From JAHEEM01 sp036396795 (lineage in GTDB: Bacteria > Pseudomonadota > Gammaproteobacteria > Steroidobacterales > Rariloculaceae): a stretch of 64,000 bases of DNA. The notes beneath the pieces were generated by a model. That model did not search any database. It was given only the letters and a program-made list of their open reading frames with translations, and had not been told where the DNA came from. Location of the stretch: the NCBI GenBank assembly GCA_036396795.1, contig DASWKF010000097.1, positions 1 through 64,000 on the forward strand, given 5' to 3'. The position numbers were made by a program, and so were the translations under genes. This document shows positions 52,196 through 60,927 of the stretch, piece after piece; the first letter of the stretch is position 1, and each line of letters starts with the position of its first letter.

Positions 52196-53061
52196 CACTC
52201 CAAGTTCTGAGCCTGCTCGCGCATTTGCTCGATCAGCACCTTGATTTCCACGGCCGCACGCGTCAATTCCTCGTCCTGAATCTTCGACGCAAAGGTGTTG
52301 GCCTCGCGATTCAGCTCCTGGATGATGAAATCCAGGCGGCGGCCGATGGCCTCGTCCATGCTCAAGGTCGCCTCGATCTCCCTCAAATGGCTCGATAGCC
52401 GGTCGAGCTCCTCGCTGACGTCGAATCGCTGCGCGACGAGCACGAGCTCCTGCTCCAGCCGCTCCGAGTCGGCCTTCAGATCGAACCGCTCGAGGCGCTC
52501 CGTGAGCTTCGCGCGGTAGTGCCGCTCGGCGTCAGGGAGCTTCGGAACGATCGTCGTGACGAGCGAGGCGATCGACTCACAACGCTGGCGAAGCAGAAGC
52601 GCCAGTCGCTCGCCTTCGCGCTCCCGCGATGCGTGCAGCGCATCCAATACCGTCACCAAGGTCTCGATCGCCGTCTCTTCCACCTGTTCGGACAGCAAAC
52701 CGGGCTCCTCGAGCACACCCGGCCAACGCAGAATCGCGGCGACATCGAGCGGCTCGGCCGCGGGGCAGCGTTGCAACACGACATTCTGCAGGTCGAGCAG
52801 GTGATCGAGACCCTCCTGGTGAAGGCCCACGCCGGCATTCGCACCGGCGATGCCGGCTATGCGGAGGTTGCACTCCAGCTTGCCGCGTCGTATCACCGTG
52901 CCGATGACCTCCTTGCAGCGCGGCTCGAGTCGCCGCAGTTCCTCGGGAAGGCGCAGGCTTACGTCCAAGAAGCGGTGGTTGACGCTTCGGACTTCCCAGA
53001 CGATCCGGAACGAATCCTTGCTGAGCTCGGCGCTCGCAAACCCCGTCATGCTGCTCGGCAT
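52195..53061 (-). CDS. yicC: YicC-family endoribonuclease
   Basis: A 288-residue member of the YicC/YloC family, shown in E. coli to be an endoribonuclease acting on small RNAs. MPSSMTGFASAE at the start, EVRSVNHRFLDVSLRLPEELR, and the C-terminal GRRLDFIIQELNREANTFASK are family blocks; the last contains the conserved E-x-N-R. First gene of yicC-gmk-rpoZ-spoT, divergent from the phosphatase gene. Confidence 0.94.
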   Translation of the reverse strand: MPSSMTGFASAELSKDSFRIVWEVRSVNHRFLDVSLRLPEELRRLEPRCKEVIGTVIRRGKLECNLRIAGIAGANAGVGLHQEGLDHLLDLQNVVLQRCPAAEPLDVAAILRWPGVLEEPGLLSEQVEETAIETLVTVLDALHASREREGERLALLLRQRCESIASLVTTIVPKLPDAERHYRAKLTERLERFDLKADSERLEQELVLVAQRFDVSEELDRLSSHLREIEATLSMDEAIGRRLDFIIQELNREANTFASKIQDEELTRAAVEIKVLIEQMREQAQNLE

Positions 53062-53141
53062 CGTTAAACTGCTTCCTGGATCCCAGACACGCTGGGTCGA
53101 TAAGTCTAAGATATGCGGCGGGCTGACACGAGTTTTCGCGC

Positions 53142-53894
53142 ATGAAGGTCGACGCCGCCGAACTGAGCTTACTGGGAAATCGCAAGGAAAATCAGGATCG
53201 AGTCGGCACCATCCTGGCGGACGGCAGCATGCTCCTCATCGTCGCCGACGGCATGGGCGGCCACTCGCAGGGGGCAACGGCCGCTCAGGTCACGATCGAC
53301 ACGCTTCGAAGCTGTTTCGTCGCCACCAGAAAGCCGCTGCTCGATCCGCAGGGGTTCCTGACGATGGCATTGAGCACGGCACACGACCGCGTCGTCGGTC
53401 TCGGCACGCAGCTGGCCTTGGATCATCGTCCTCGCGCCACCTGCGCCGTGTGCCTCGTGCAGGACGGCGGCTCCTTCTGGGCACACATCGGCGACAGCCG
53501 TATCTATCACGTTCGCGGCGGCGAGGTGATCGAGAGGACCCGCGATCACAGCCACGTCGAGCTGCTGCTGCGCGAAGGCTTGATCGAAGAGCAGCAGATC
53601 AGCAACCATCCGATGCGTAATCTCGTAGAATGCTGTCTCGGAGGCGATGCACCGCTTCCCGGGATGCACATCTCGGCGCAAAGAAAACTTCGTCCGGGCG
53701 ATGCGCTGCTCGTCTGTACGGACGGGCTTTGGTCCGGCGTCAGCGACGAACAGATCGCGATGGCGGCGGGCGACCTGAACCGACCCTTGAACGATGCGTT
53801 GCATGCGCTCGGTGAGCAGGCCTTGGGCGGCAACGCGCCGCATAGCGATAACGCCAGCGTCGTGGGTTTGCGTTGGCTCGACGGGATCGCCTAG
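53142..53894 (+). CDS. PP2C-type serine/threonine phosphatase
   Basis: A 250-residue metal-dependent phosphatase. N-x-D-R-type G-N-R-K-E-N-Q-D-R near residues 12-20, V-A-D-G-M-G-G-H at 35-42 (metal aspartate), WAHIGDSRIYHVRGG, and C-T-D-G-L-W near 190 are the PP2C metal-site motifs. No partner kinase gene is adjacent. It is divergent from yicC, with rph 52 nt downstream. Confidence 0.92.
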   Translation: MKVDAAELSLLGNRKENQDRVGTILADGSMLLIVADGMGGHSQGATAAQVTIDTLRSCFVATRKPLLDPQGFLTMALSTAHDRVVGLGTQLALDHRPRATCAVCLVQDGGSFWAHIGDSRIYHVRGGEVIERTRDHSHVELLLREGLIEEQQISNHPMRNLVECCLGGDAPLPGMHISAQRKLRPGDALLVCTDGLWSGVSDEQIAMAAGDLNRPLNDALHALGEQALGGNAPHSDNASVVGLRWLDGIA

Positions 53895-53946
53895 CTCGCC
53901 GGCAAGCTCAGGCAGCGGTCGCGATGACGGGGCAGAGGAGTTGAGT

Positions 53947-54663
53947 ATGCGACCGAGTGGGCGGGCGGCGAACGAGATTCGCCCGATCAGGCTCACGCCG
54001 AATTTTACCCGCCACGCCGAGGGTTCGGTGCTGGTGGAATTCGGCGACACGCGGGTGCTCGTCACCGCCAGCGTCGAAGCCCGCGTCCCGAGTTTCCTCA
54101 AAGGCCGCGGCGAGGGATGGTTGACCGCCGAGTACGGGATGCTGCCGCGCGCGACTCACACGCGAAGCCTGCGCGAGGCGGCCCGCGGCAGGCAGAGCGG
54201 TCGAACGCTGGAGATCCAACGCTTGATCGGCCGAAGCTTGCGCGCCGCCGTCGATCGAGCCGCACTGGGCGAACGCACGATCACCGTCGACTGCGACGTG
54301 CTCCAGGCCGACGGCGGAACGCGTACCGCCGCAATCACCGGCGGGTTTGTGGCGCTGGTGCTCGCCTGCCGCGAGCTCCTGCGACGCGGTGAGATCGAGG
54401 GCAACCCCGTCCACGGTCAGGTGGCCGCGGTATCCGTCGGCATTTTTCAGGGCGAGCCTATTCTCGATCTCGACTACGCCGAGGACGCCGAGGCCGAAAC
54501 CGACATGAACGTCGTCATGAACGAGGTCGGCGGATTCATCGAGATTCAGGGGACCGCCGAAGGCCATGCCTTCAAACGCAACGAGCTCACGAACCTGCTC
54601 GATCTCGCGAGCCAGGGTATCGACAGCTGCCTGGCCGCCCAGCGCAGCGTGCTCGTTCCGTGA
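53947..54663 (+). CDS. rph: Ribonuclease PH
   Basis: A 238-residue phosphorolytic exoribonuclease that trims tRNA 3' ends. MRPSGR, RPIRLTPNFTRHAEGSVLVEFGDTRVL, GRSLRAAVD, D-C-D-V-L-Q-A-D-G-G-T-R-T-A and LDLDYAEDAEAETDMNVV are family blocks. Starts at ATG 53947 after a GGAG; its stop overlaps the rdgB GTG. rph next to yicC is common in gammaproteobacteria. Confidence 0.96.
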   Translation: MRPSGRAANEIRPIRLTPNFTRHAEGSVLVEFGDTRVLVTASVEARVPSFLKGRGEGWLTAEYGMLPRATHTRSLREAARGRQSGRTLEIQRLIGRSLRAAVDRAALGERTITVDCDVLQADGGTRTAAITGGFVALVLACRELLRRGEIEGNPVHGQVAAVSVGIFQGEPILDLDYAEDAEAETDMNVVMNEVGGFIEIQGTAEGHAFKRNELTNLLDLASQGIDSCLAAQRSVLVP

Positions 54664-55277
54664 GCCTGCCCGGAAGCCGCTGGGTGCTGGCAACGCGCAA
54701 CCGCGGCAAAATGCGCGAGTTCGAAGCGTTGCTCGAGCGCTCGAATCTCGAGGTCGTTCCTTTGGACGCATTCGACCTGCGCTCGCCTCCGGAGACCGGC
54801 GCGACGTTTATCGAGAATGCGCTGATCAAGGCCCGCCACGCGACGCAGCACACTGGGCTTCCGGCGATCGCCGACGACTCGGGTCTCGTCGTTGCCGCGC
54901 TCAATGGCGAGCCGGGCGTACTATCGGCGCGCTTTGCGGGCCCGCAAGCCGACGACGACGCGAATAGGCGAAAGCTGCTCGAGCTCATGGCCGACCTGCC
55001 GCCCCCGCAGCGACGAGCGCATTTCGAATGCGTCATCGTCGCGTTGCGCGGCGCGCTGGATCCAACGCCCATCGTCGTCCAGGGTCGCTGGCACGGACGG
55101 ATCGCGCTCAAGCCCGCTGGTCTCTCGGGGTTTGGCTATGACCCGATATTCTACGATCAAAGGCTCGACGCTACCGCCGCGGAGCTCCAGCCCGCGGTCA
55201 AGAACCGTGTGAGCCATCGCGGTCAGGCGATGGCGGAGCTGCTGCGGCGGTTTGAGGACGCCGGACTTGGAGCTTGA
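54660..55277 (+). CDS. rdgB: dITP/XTP pyrophosphatase RdgB
   Basis: A 205-residue Ham1-type house-cleaning NTPase that removes dITP and XTP. A-T-x-N-x-G-K (LATRNRGKMREFEALL, residues 10-25), TFIENALIKARHA, ADDSGLVVAALNGEPGVLSARFAG and S-G-F-G-Y-D-P-I-F are present. A GTG at 54660 overlaps the rph stop. Followed by a 334-nt gap with DnaA boxes. Confidence 0.95.
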   Translation: MSLPGSRWVLATRNRGKMREFEALLERSNLEVVPLDAFDLRSPPETGATFIENALIKARHATQHTGLPAIADDSGLVVAALNGEPGVLSARFAGPQADDDANRRKLLELMADLPPPQRRAHFECVIVALRGALDPTPIVVQGRWHGRIALKPAGLSGFGYDPIFYDQRLDATAAELQPAVKNRVSHRGQAMAELLRRFEDAGLGA

Positions 55278-55298
55278 CGGCCCGCGCCGTACGGACGC

Positions 55299-55512
55299 TT
55301 ATTCACAGTCTCAGTTCCCACGTCAAAAAACGAGCACGTTGCACAGGATTGCTCTGAAACCATATTTCAATCCATCTGTATCCGATTGTTTTTTATATAT
55401 TTATGGGCTTTGATCGTTTTTTGGTCAACCACCGAGATTTCCTTTGTAGATCAAGCCTTATCGTCCGTCCCGCGGCGTTCTCCACAAAGTTATCCACAGG
55501 ATCTGTGGATAA
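55299..55512. other. DnaA-box cluster and AT-rich tract (origin-like region)
   Basis: The gap upstream of rpmE holds TTATTCACA (55299-55307), TTCTCCACA (55478-55486, two mismatches from TTATCCACA), TTATCCACA (55490-55498) and TGTGGATAA (55504-55512). The last two form a perfect inverted pair with a 5-nt spacer. An AT-rich run with TTTTTTATATATTTAT lies at about 55387-55403 and continues to 55427, and GATC sites are scattered. This combination is like an origin's DnaA boxes beside an unwinding element, but genes typical of gammaproteobacterial origins (dnaA, dnaN, gidA, rpmH) are absent. It could instead be a DnaA-titration or regulatory site. Confidence 0.5.
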
Positions 55513-55557
55513 GGCCTGACCGCGGTGAGCCTAGCTGCGCCCGAAGGGCGCGCTGAC

Positions 55558-55586
55558 TTGAGTTTAGGCCGGCGCGGCAGTATGCT
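55558..55586 (+). promoter_or_regulatory. Candidate sigma70 promoter of rpmE
   Basis: TTGAGT at 55558-55563 and TATGCT at 55581-55586, spaced by exactly 17 nt, each matching four of six consensus bases. The start of transcription would be about 20 nt before the rpmE start codon. Confidence 0.5.
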
Positions 55587-55614
55587 CACGCGCCCCTTGC
55601 GTGGCCAAGGCATG

Positions 55615-55827
55615 ATGAAAGCGGACATCCACCCACAATACGGCGAAATTAAAGTATCTTGCAGCTGTGGCAACGAGTTCACCACGCGCTCGACGCTGGG
55701 TGAGAACCTGCAGGTGGAAGTCTGCTCAGACTGCCATCCGTTCTACACGGGCAAGCAAAAGATCGTCGATACCGGCGGCCGAGTAGATAAGTTCCGCCGG
55801 CGGTACGGGCTGTCCTCGGGCAAGTGA
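55615..55827 (+). CDS. rpmE: 50S ribosomal protein L31 (zinc form)
   Basis: A 70-residue L31 of the zinc-binding (C+) type, with Cys16, Cys18, Cys37 and Cys40. It begins MKADIHPQYGEI; an ATG one codon earlier (55612) is also possible. Ends in FRRRYG, the family signature. The nearby DnaA-box region lies just upstream. Confidence 0.96.
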   Translation: MKADIHPQYGEIKVSCSCGNEFTTRSTLGENLQVEVCSDCHPFYTGKQKIVDTGGRVDKFRRRYGLSSGK

Positions 55828-55873
55828 CCCCTTAGCGGGGCCCGTGCGCGCAGCCGCTCGGGCGACAACCCGC

Positions 55874-55882
55874 TGCTATAAT
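55874..55882 (+). promoter_or_regulatory. Extended -10 promoter of gltA
   Basis: TGCTATAAT is a perfect extended -10 element. No matching -35 box is seen 17 nt upstream, as expected for extended -10 promoters. It lies 102 nt before the gltA start codon and is the only such element in the rpmE-gltA gap. Confidence 0.6.
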
Positions 55883-55983
55883 GAGGTTTTCTCGGCGCTG
55901 GTCCTGACAGCGCGCCGCCGAACCTTTGAGCCGTCTCTGGCCGAAGACGGCACCTAGAACACACGCGAACTCAGGTGCGACGC

Positions 55984-57285
55984 ATGACGGACAAGCATTA
56001 CACCTTGATCGACCCCGAGTCCGGGAAAGAGCTCGAGCTCAAGCGCTACGAGCCCACCCTCGGGCCGAGCGTGCTCGATATCACCTCGTTGTACGGCGAG
56101 CTCGGGGTCTTCACGTACGACCCGGGCTTCGGCGCCACCGCGAGCTGTCCCAGCAAGATCACGTTCATCGATGGGGAACAGGGCGTACTCATGTATCGCG
56201 GCTATCCCATAGAGCAGCTTGCGGAGCAGTCCAGCTTCATCGAAGTGTGCTACCTGCTGCTCCACGGAGAGCTGCCGACGCGATCGCAGCTCGAAGCCTT
56301 CGACGAATCGATTCGTACGCATACCATGCTCAACGAATCGTTGTTGCGATTTTTCAACGGCTTTCATCACGACGCCCACCCGATGGCCATGGTGACGGGC
56401 GTCGTCGCTTCGATGTCGGCCTTCTATCACGACTCGACCAACATCCACGATCCGAACCATCGCGAAGTTTTCGCGCACCGCATCATCGCCAAGATTCCGA
56501 CGATCGCCGCCGCGGCTTACAAGCACTCGCTCGGACAACCGTTCATGTATCCCAAGAACGATCTGAACTACTGCGGCAATCTACTCAATATGTTCTTCGC
56601 AGTTCCCTCCGAGCCTTTCGAGGTCAACGCGGTCGCGGCAGAGGCTCTGGATCTATTGTTTATCCTGCATGCGGACCACGAGCAAAACTGCAGCACGTCG
56701 ACCGTGCGATTGGCCGGTAGCTCCGGCACGAACCCCTACTCCGCGATCGCGGCGGGCATCTCCGCCCTTTGGGGCCCGGCGCACGGCGGTGCGAACGAAG
56801 CGGTCATCACCATGCTGCAGGAGATCGGCGACACCAGGCGCATCAAGCAGTTCATCGCCAAGGCCAAGGACAAAAACGACACTTTCAGACTGATGGGCTT
56901 CGGACATCGCGTCTATAAGAACCACGATCCCAGGGCGACCATCATTCGCAAGATGTGTCATCGGGTCCTGGAGAACCTTGGACATGAAAATACGCCGCTA
57001 TTCGAGCTGGCTCTGGAGCTCGAGCAGATCGCACTCAAGGACGACTATTTCGTTGAAAAGAATCTCTACCCGAACGTTGACTTCTACTCGGGGATCATCT
57101 ATCGCGCGTTGGGCATTCCGACGTCGATGTTCACCGTCATGTTCACGATCGCTCGCTGCGTCGGTTGGGTCGCTCATTGGCAGGAGATGGTCGCGGACCG
57201 AACGTCGCGCATCGGCCGGCCGCGGCAGCTCTACAACGGCCTCGGCAAGCGCGATTACCAGCCGCTCGCGAAGCGGGGCGGCTGA
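55984..57285 (+). CDS. gltA: Citrate synthase (type II)
   Basis: A 433-residue hexameric-type citrate synthase of the TCA cycle. MYRGYPIEQLAEQSSF, FHHDAHPMAMVTGVV, HADHEQNCSTSTVRLAGSS, ALWGPAHGGANEAVITML (His of the active site) and FGHRVYKNHDPRATII are present, the latter containing the catalytic G-F-G-H-R-V-Y. I use the ATG at 55984 (MTDKHYTLID), nine nt after a GTG. Convergent with the 202-residue protein gene. Confidence 0.96.
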   Translation: MTDKHYTLIDPESGKELELKRYEPTLGPSVLDITSLYGELGVFTYDPGFGATASCPSKITFIDGEQGVLMYRGYPIEQLAEQSSFIEVCYLLLHGELPTRSQLEAFDESIRTHTMLNESLLRFFNGFHHDAHPMAMVTGVVASMSAFYHDSTNIHDPNHREVFAHRIIAKIPTIAAAAYKHSLGQPFMYPKNDLNYCGNLLNMFFAVPSEPFEVNAVAAEALDLLFILHADHEQNCSTSTVRLAGSSGTNPYSAIAAGISALWGPAHGGANEAVITMLQEIGDTRRIKQFIAKAKDKNDTFRLMGFGHRVYKNHDPRATIIRKMCHRVLENLGHENTPLFELALELEQIALKDDYFVEKNLYPNVDFYSGIIYRALGIPTSMFTVMFTIARCVGWVAHWQEMVADRTSRIGRPRQLYNGLGKRDYQPLAKRGG

Positions 57286-57336
57286 AGCGGGCCACCCAGC
57301 CTAAGGTCTTCACGCCGCTTGCCGTGGAGCCTTTCG

Positions 57337-57945
57337 TCAGGCCTGGTCCAGCAGCTGCAGCACCTTGCCTCTCCCTGCGCGCGGCATCGGCCGGCCGTTG
57401 ATAGGGCTCATCGGCGCCTGTCGCAATCCCTTCTCCGGAAACGTCAGCACATAGATCCGCTCGCCGCGGCACGAGAAGATGTATCCCGGCACTACCACGG
57501 CTTCCTGGCCGTTGAAACGAAGGCGCCGCTGGTAGTTGCGGATCGGGAAACCGTACCGCCGCAGCGCCTCGACCACGTCCTCGGGCGCATCGGTAAACAG
57601 GTGCAGCTCGATGGAGCTGCTCGCCGTAGCGGATCCCGTAAGCACGGGCCCAGCCAGCCTCGGTCGGAACTCGCTCAGGAGATCCATGAGCTCGGCCGCG
57701 AGTCGGCGCAAGGCCGAAAGCCTGCGACCGTGCTCATCGGCCTCGAAGATGCGCTGTCGCTCGAACAATCGCTCTTCGATCTCGGAGTTGCTCGGCAGCG
57801 CGCCGGCGGCGCGCACGCCGAAGCGCTCGGCCGCCTTACGCTTGGCCTGCCCGTAGTCCTGAATGCCGTGCTCGCTGATCAGGCGCGCTGCCTCCTGCGC
57901 GAGCTGCTCCCGCAGGGCCGGATTCATGGAACTGCGTTTCGACAT
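57337..57945 (-). CDS. Conserved protein of unknown function, nucleotidyltransferase-like pattern
   Basis: A 202-residue soluble protein. The N-terminal helix region (MNPALREQLAQEAARLISEHGIQDYGQAKRKAAERFGV) is charged; the C-terminal half has alternating strands with IELHLFTDAPEDVVEALRRYGFPIRNYQRRLRF and ends near RGERIYVLTFPEKGLRQ. Proteins of this look occur next to mrcA/gltA in gammaproteobacteria and have been compared to nucleotidyltransferases, but I cannot see the catalytic GS-x-DxD motif. The ATG at 57945 follows a AAAGGG-type site. Confidence 0.7.
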   Translation of the reverse strand: MSKRSSMNPALREQLAQEAARLISEHGIQDYGQAKRKAAERFGVRAAGALPSNSEIEERLFERQRIFEADEHGRRLSALRRLAAELMDLLSEFRPRLAGPVLTGSATASSSIELHLFTDAPEDVVEALRRYGFPIRNYQRRLRFNGQEAVVVPGYIFSCRGERIYVLTFPEKGLRQAPMSPINGRPMPRAGRGKVLQLLDQA

Positions 57946-57977
57946 AAGCTGCCCTTTCAGAGGGGATCCGGACCTAT

Positions 57978-60521
57978 CTAGAAAAGCGGTTGCCGCACCT
58001 CGTCCTCGTCGGCGCGAGGGTAGCTCGGGCCGGTTTGCGGTTGCCATGTCGAGGTGTCGGCCTCGCGATCGGGAACCTCGTCGATGCGGAACTTCTCGAA
58101 TACGCTGTCGCTTCTGTCGCTGGTCACCAGCCCGCTCTCGGGGTTGATGCGCACGTCGACGATGCCGGGCGGCCGCTGCATCGCATGGGTCTCGAGGCCC
58201 GAGAGGGCTTCGCTCATGTAGTAGATCCACATCGGCAAGGCGGTGCGCCCGCCTTCCTCGTAACGACCCAGCGGCCGCTCCTGATCGAATCCAACCCAGG
58301 TGGCGGCGACGAGATCGCCGTTGAAACCGGCGAACCAGGCGTCCCTGCGATCGTTGGTGGTGCCCGTCTTGCCGGCGAGATCCTCGCGCGCCAACGCCGT
58401 GTAGGCTCGGCGGCCCGTCCCGCGGCGCACGACGTCACGCATCATATCGTTGATCAAATAGGCATTCTGCGCCGTGATCACGCGACCCGCCTTAGAGCTG
58501 TCACGGTAGAGGCCGGCGCGATCGACGATCAGTCTCGGCGCCAGAGGATCCTCCTCGATCTGCTCCATGCAGATGGAGCATGCAATCTTTGGGTCGGCTT
58601 CGTAGATGACGTTGCCGTTGGCATCCTCGATGCGCTCGATCAGATAGGGATCGACCTTGAATCCGCCGTTCGCAAAAGTCGCGTAGCCGGTTGCGAGGGC
58701 CAGCGGCGCGACGCCTCCAGCACCCAGCGCCAACGCGAGATTGGCGGGCAAGGCCGCATCGTCGAAGCCGAACCCACGGATGTGTCTGACCGTGTGGCCG
58801 ATGCCAACCGCTCGAACGACGCGGATAGATACAAGATTCAGCGATCGGACGAGAGCTTCGCGCAGGCGCGTCGGGCCACTGAACCTGCCCGAATAGTTTT
58901 CCGGTCGCCAGACCTCCTCGAGATCCGCGCTGCGTTCGACGATCGGCGCGTCGTTGACGATGGTCGCCGTCGTGAAGCCGTTCTCCAGCGCAGCCGAGTA
59001 GATGAACGGTTTGAACGCCGAGCCCGGCTGGCGTTGCGACTGAACGGCACGGTTGTAGTTGCTGAGCGTGAAATCGAAGCCTCCGACCAACGCGGTGATC
59101 GCTCCGTCCTGGGGGTCCAGGGACACCAGGGCGCCTTGAACCTCCGGCAGCTGGGCGAGCCTCGGTGCGCCGTCGTCGCCGGTCCGGAAGCGCGCCACGT
59201 CACCCACCGACAGCACGTCGAGAACGCTCGCGGGCGCGCCACCGACACGATTGTCGTCGACATAGGGCGCGGCCCATGAGACGGCATCCAAGCCCACGGA
59301 GACTTCACCCTGGTCGGCGAAATAGACCCGCGCGCGGGTCTCGACGGGCGCCGACGCCGCGTCGCCGCCGGCAGCCGGCGCCTCCGCCGGTGTCCGCGGC
59401 TTGCCCGGGAGCTCCTCGACGCCGACGACGAGCCCGACTTCATAGCCGCCGATCTCCGCGTAGTCTCCAAGCAGAGCATCCCACGCCTTCTCGACCGGCT
59501 GCCCGGGCTCCGTCTCGAGTGTCTCGAGCGCCACGCGATCCAAGGGCCCTCGATAGCCGTGGCGCTCGTCGTATTCGAGCACGGCCCTGCTCAGGGCGTC
59601 TCGCGCGGCCGCTTGCAACCGACTGTCGACGGTAGTCGTCACGCTGAGCCCGGTCTCGTACGCCGCGGGTCCCAATCTTCGGATCACCTCGGCGCGCGCC
59701 ATCTCCGCGATGTAGGGCGCCGCAAGCTCGAGCTGGGGGCGGTAACGCCTGCCGAGCACCGGCTCGGCCAGGGCGGCCTGGTGTTGAGCTTCGGAGATCA
59801 TGTCGAGCTCGCGCATGCGCCGCAAGACATAGGCGCGCCTCATGACGGCATTCTGCGGGCTGGTGAACGGATTCATGATCGATGGGCCCTGCGGTATCCC
59901 TGCGATGATCGCGACGTCGGAGAGCGTCAGCTCATCGAGGTCCTTACCGAAGTAGGTCTGCGCCGCCGCCACGACCCCGTAGGATTGGTGCCCGAAGAAA
60001 TAGGTATTGAGGTAGAGCTCGAGGATCTCTTCCTTGGAGAACTCACGCTCGATTCGAAACGCCAGTATCCATTCCTTGAACTTGCGCACCAGCGTGACCT
60101 CTCGAGTCAGGAAGTACTCGCGAGCGAGTTGCTGGGTGATCGTGCTGCCGCCCGGCACGCGATCGCCGCCGGTCGTCAAGAAATTGAAGACTGCGCGGGC
60201 CGTGCCCGCGAAATCCATCCCCGGATGGCTGAAAAACTGATCGTCCTCCGCGGCGAGGACTGCCTGGATCAATCGTTCCGGAATGGCCTCGTAGGGAGCC
60301 GGCGTCCGCATCTGCTCGCCGAACTGGGCCATGAGGCGGCCGTCTCGGGAATATACCGACACCGGTATCTGCAGACGGACGTCGCGTAACACCTCGGCAT
60401 CCGGCAGGCTCGGCGCGACGTAATAATAGCCCCCGGAGAACAAGGCCCCCAGAACCAGGACCATGCTCGTGAGCAGGCTGCCCGATATGACCAGAATTCG
60501 GCTATAGGGCTTCATATTCAA
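57978..60521 (-). CDS. mrcA: Penicillin-binding protein 1A
   Basis: An 847-residue bifunctional peptidoglycan synthase. A cytosolic start and one membrane helix (about residues 8-30) precede the glycosyltransferase (AAEDDQFFSHPGMDF with the catalytic Glu, GGSTITQQLAREYFL, KFKEWILAF), an OB-type insertion, and the transpeptidase with S-x-x-K as Q-P-G-S-A-F-K-P-F, S-L-N and K-T-G as A-G-K-T-G-T-T. The start could also be the ATG two codons in. Divergent from pilM, the classic mrcA-pilMNOPQ arrangement. Confidence 0.95.
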   Translation of the reverse strand: MNMKPYSRILVISGSLLTSMVLVLGALFSGGYYYVAPSLPDAEVLRDVRLQIPVSVYSRDGRLMAQFGEQMRTPAPYEAIPERLIQAVLAAEDDQFFSHPGMDFAGTARAVFNFLTTGGDRVPGGSTITQQLAREYFLTREVTLVRKFKEWILAFRIEREFSKEEILELYLNTYFFGHQSYGVVAAAQTYFGKDLDELTLSDVAIIAGIPQGPSIMNPFTSPQNAVMRRAYVLRRMRELDMISEAQHQAALAEPVLGRRYRPQLELAAPYIAEMARAEVIRRLGPAAYETGLSVTTTVDSRLQAAARDALSRAVLEYDERHGYRGPLDRVALETLETEPGQPVEKAWDALLGDYAEIGGYEVGLVVGVEELPGKPRTPAEAPAAGGDAASAPVETRARVYFADQGEVSVGLDAVSWAAPYVDDNRVGGAPASVLDVLSVGDVARFRTGDDGAPRLAQLPEVQGALVSLDPQDGAITALVGGFDFTLSNYNRAVQSQRQPGSAFKPFIYSAALENGFTTATIVNDAPIVERSADLEEVWRPENYSGRFSGPTRLREALVRSLNLVSIRVVRAVGIGHTVRHIRGFGFDDAALPANLALALGAGGVAPLALATGYATFANGGFKVDPYLIERIEDANGNVIYEADPKIACSICMEQIEEDPLAPRLIVDRAGLYRDSSKAGRVITAQNAYLINDMMRDVVRRGTGRRAYTALAREDLAGKTGTTNDRRDAWFAGFNGDLVAATWVGFDQERPLGRYEEGGRTALPMWIYYMSEALSGLETHAMQRPPGIVDVRINPESGLVTSDRSDSVFEKFRIDEVPDREADTSTWQPQTGPSYPRADEDEVRQPLF

Positions 60522-60927
60522 GGTGTATTGTACTTCCTTGCCTTACCCAGTGCCTTTGTGCATAGTCTGCCCGAACTCGGCAAACCCGGCGAAAACTGGG
60601 CACCCAAAGCCACCGGTCTAAAGGTCGTGAATCGCGCGAGCGCGGGCCTAGGATAGCGGGGCTGCTTGAGCAGTTGAAGCGGTTGCTGCTCCGACAGCCT
60701 CCCAGCTCCGCACGCGGCAGGCGATCGCGATGCCGCCGGGATTCGGAATCTAGGCCTTTCGCCAAGGTTCTCCGGCGGCGAGTTTCGAGGGAGGGGCCTA
60801 GCCTCAGTTGATTGGATCGTGAAGCCCATCACGGCTATGTATCTTGCAGTTAAGATATAGTTAAATTGGGAAGATTGGCCTAAATTGAGGATTCTACGCC
60901 AACTCTCGGAGTTGGAAAGGAAAACCA
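60522..60927. other. Divergent promoter region between mrcA and pilM
   Basis: A 406-bp gap between two genes read away from each other. It is GC-rich up to about 60830, then AT-rich (TAAGATATAGTTAAATT near 60851-60867) ahead of pilM, where the pil promoter probably lies; no hexamer pair with correct spacing is convincing. An AAAGG precedes the GTG start of pilM. No gene seen in it. Confidence 0.6.

Noticed and set aside
55490..55512. Palindrome upstream of rpmE as a terminator for rdgB
   Set aside because: The arms are exact DnaA boxes and no T-run follows; a terminator does not explain it.
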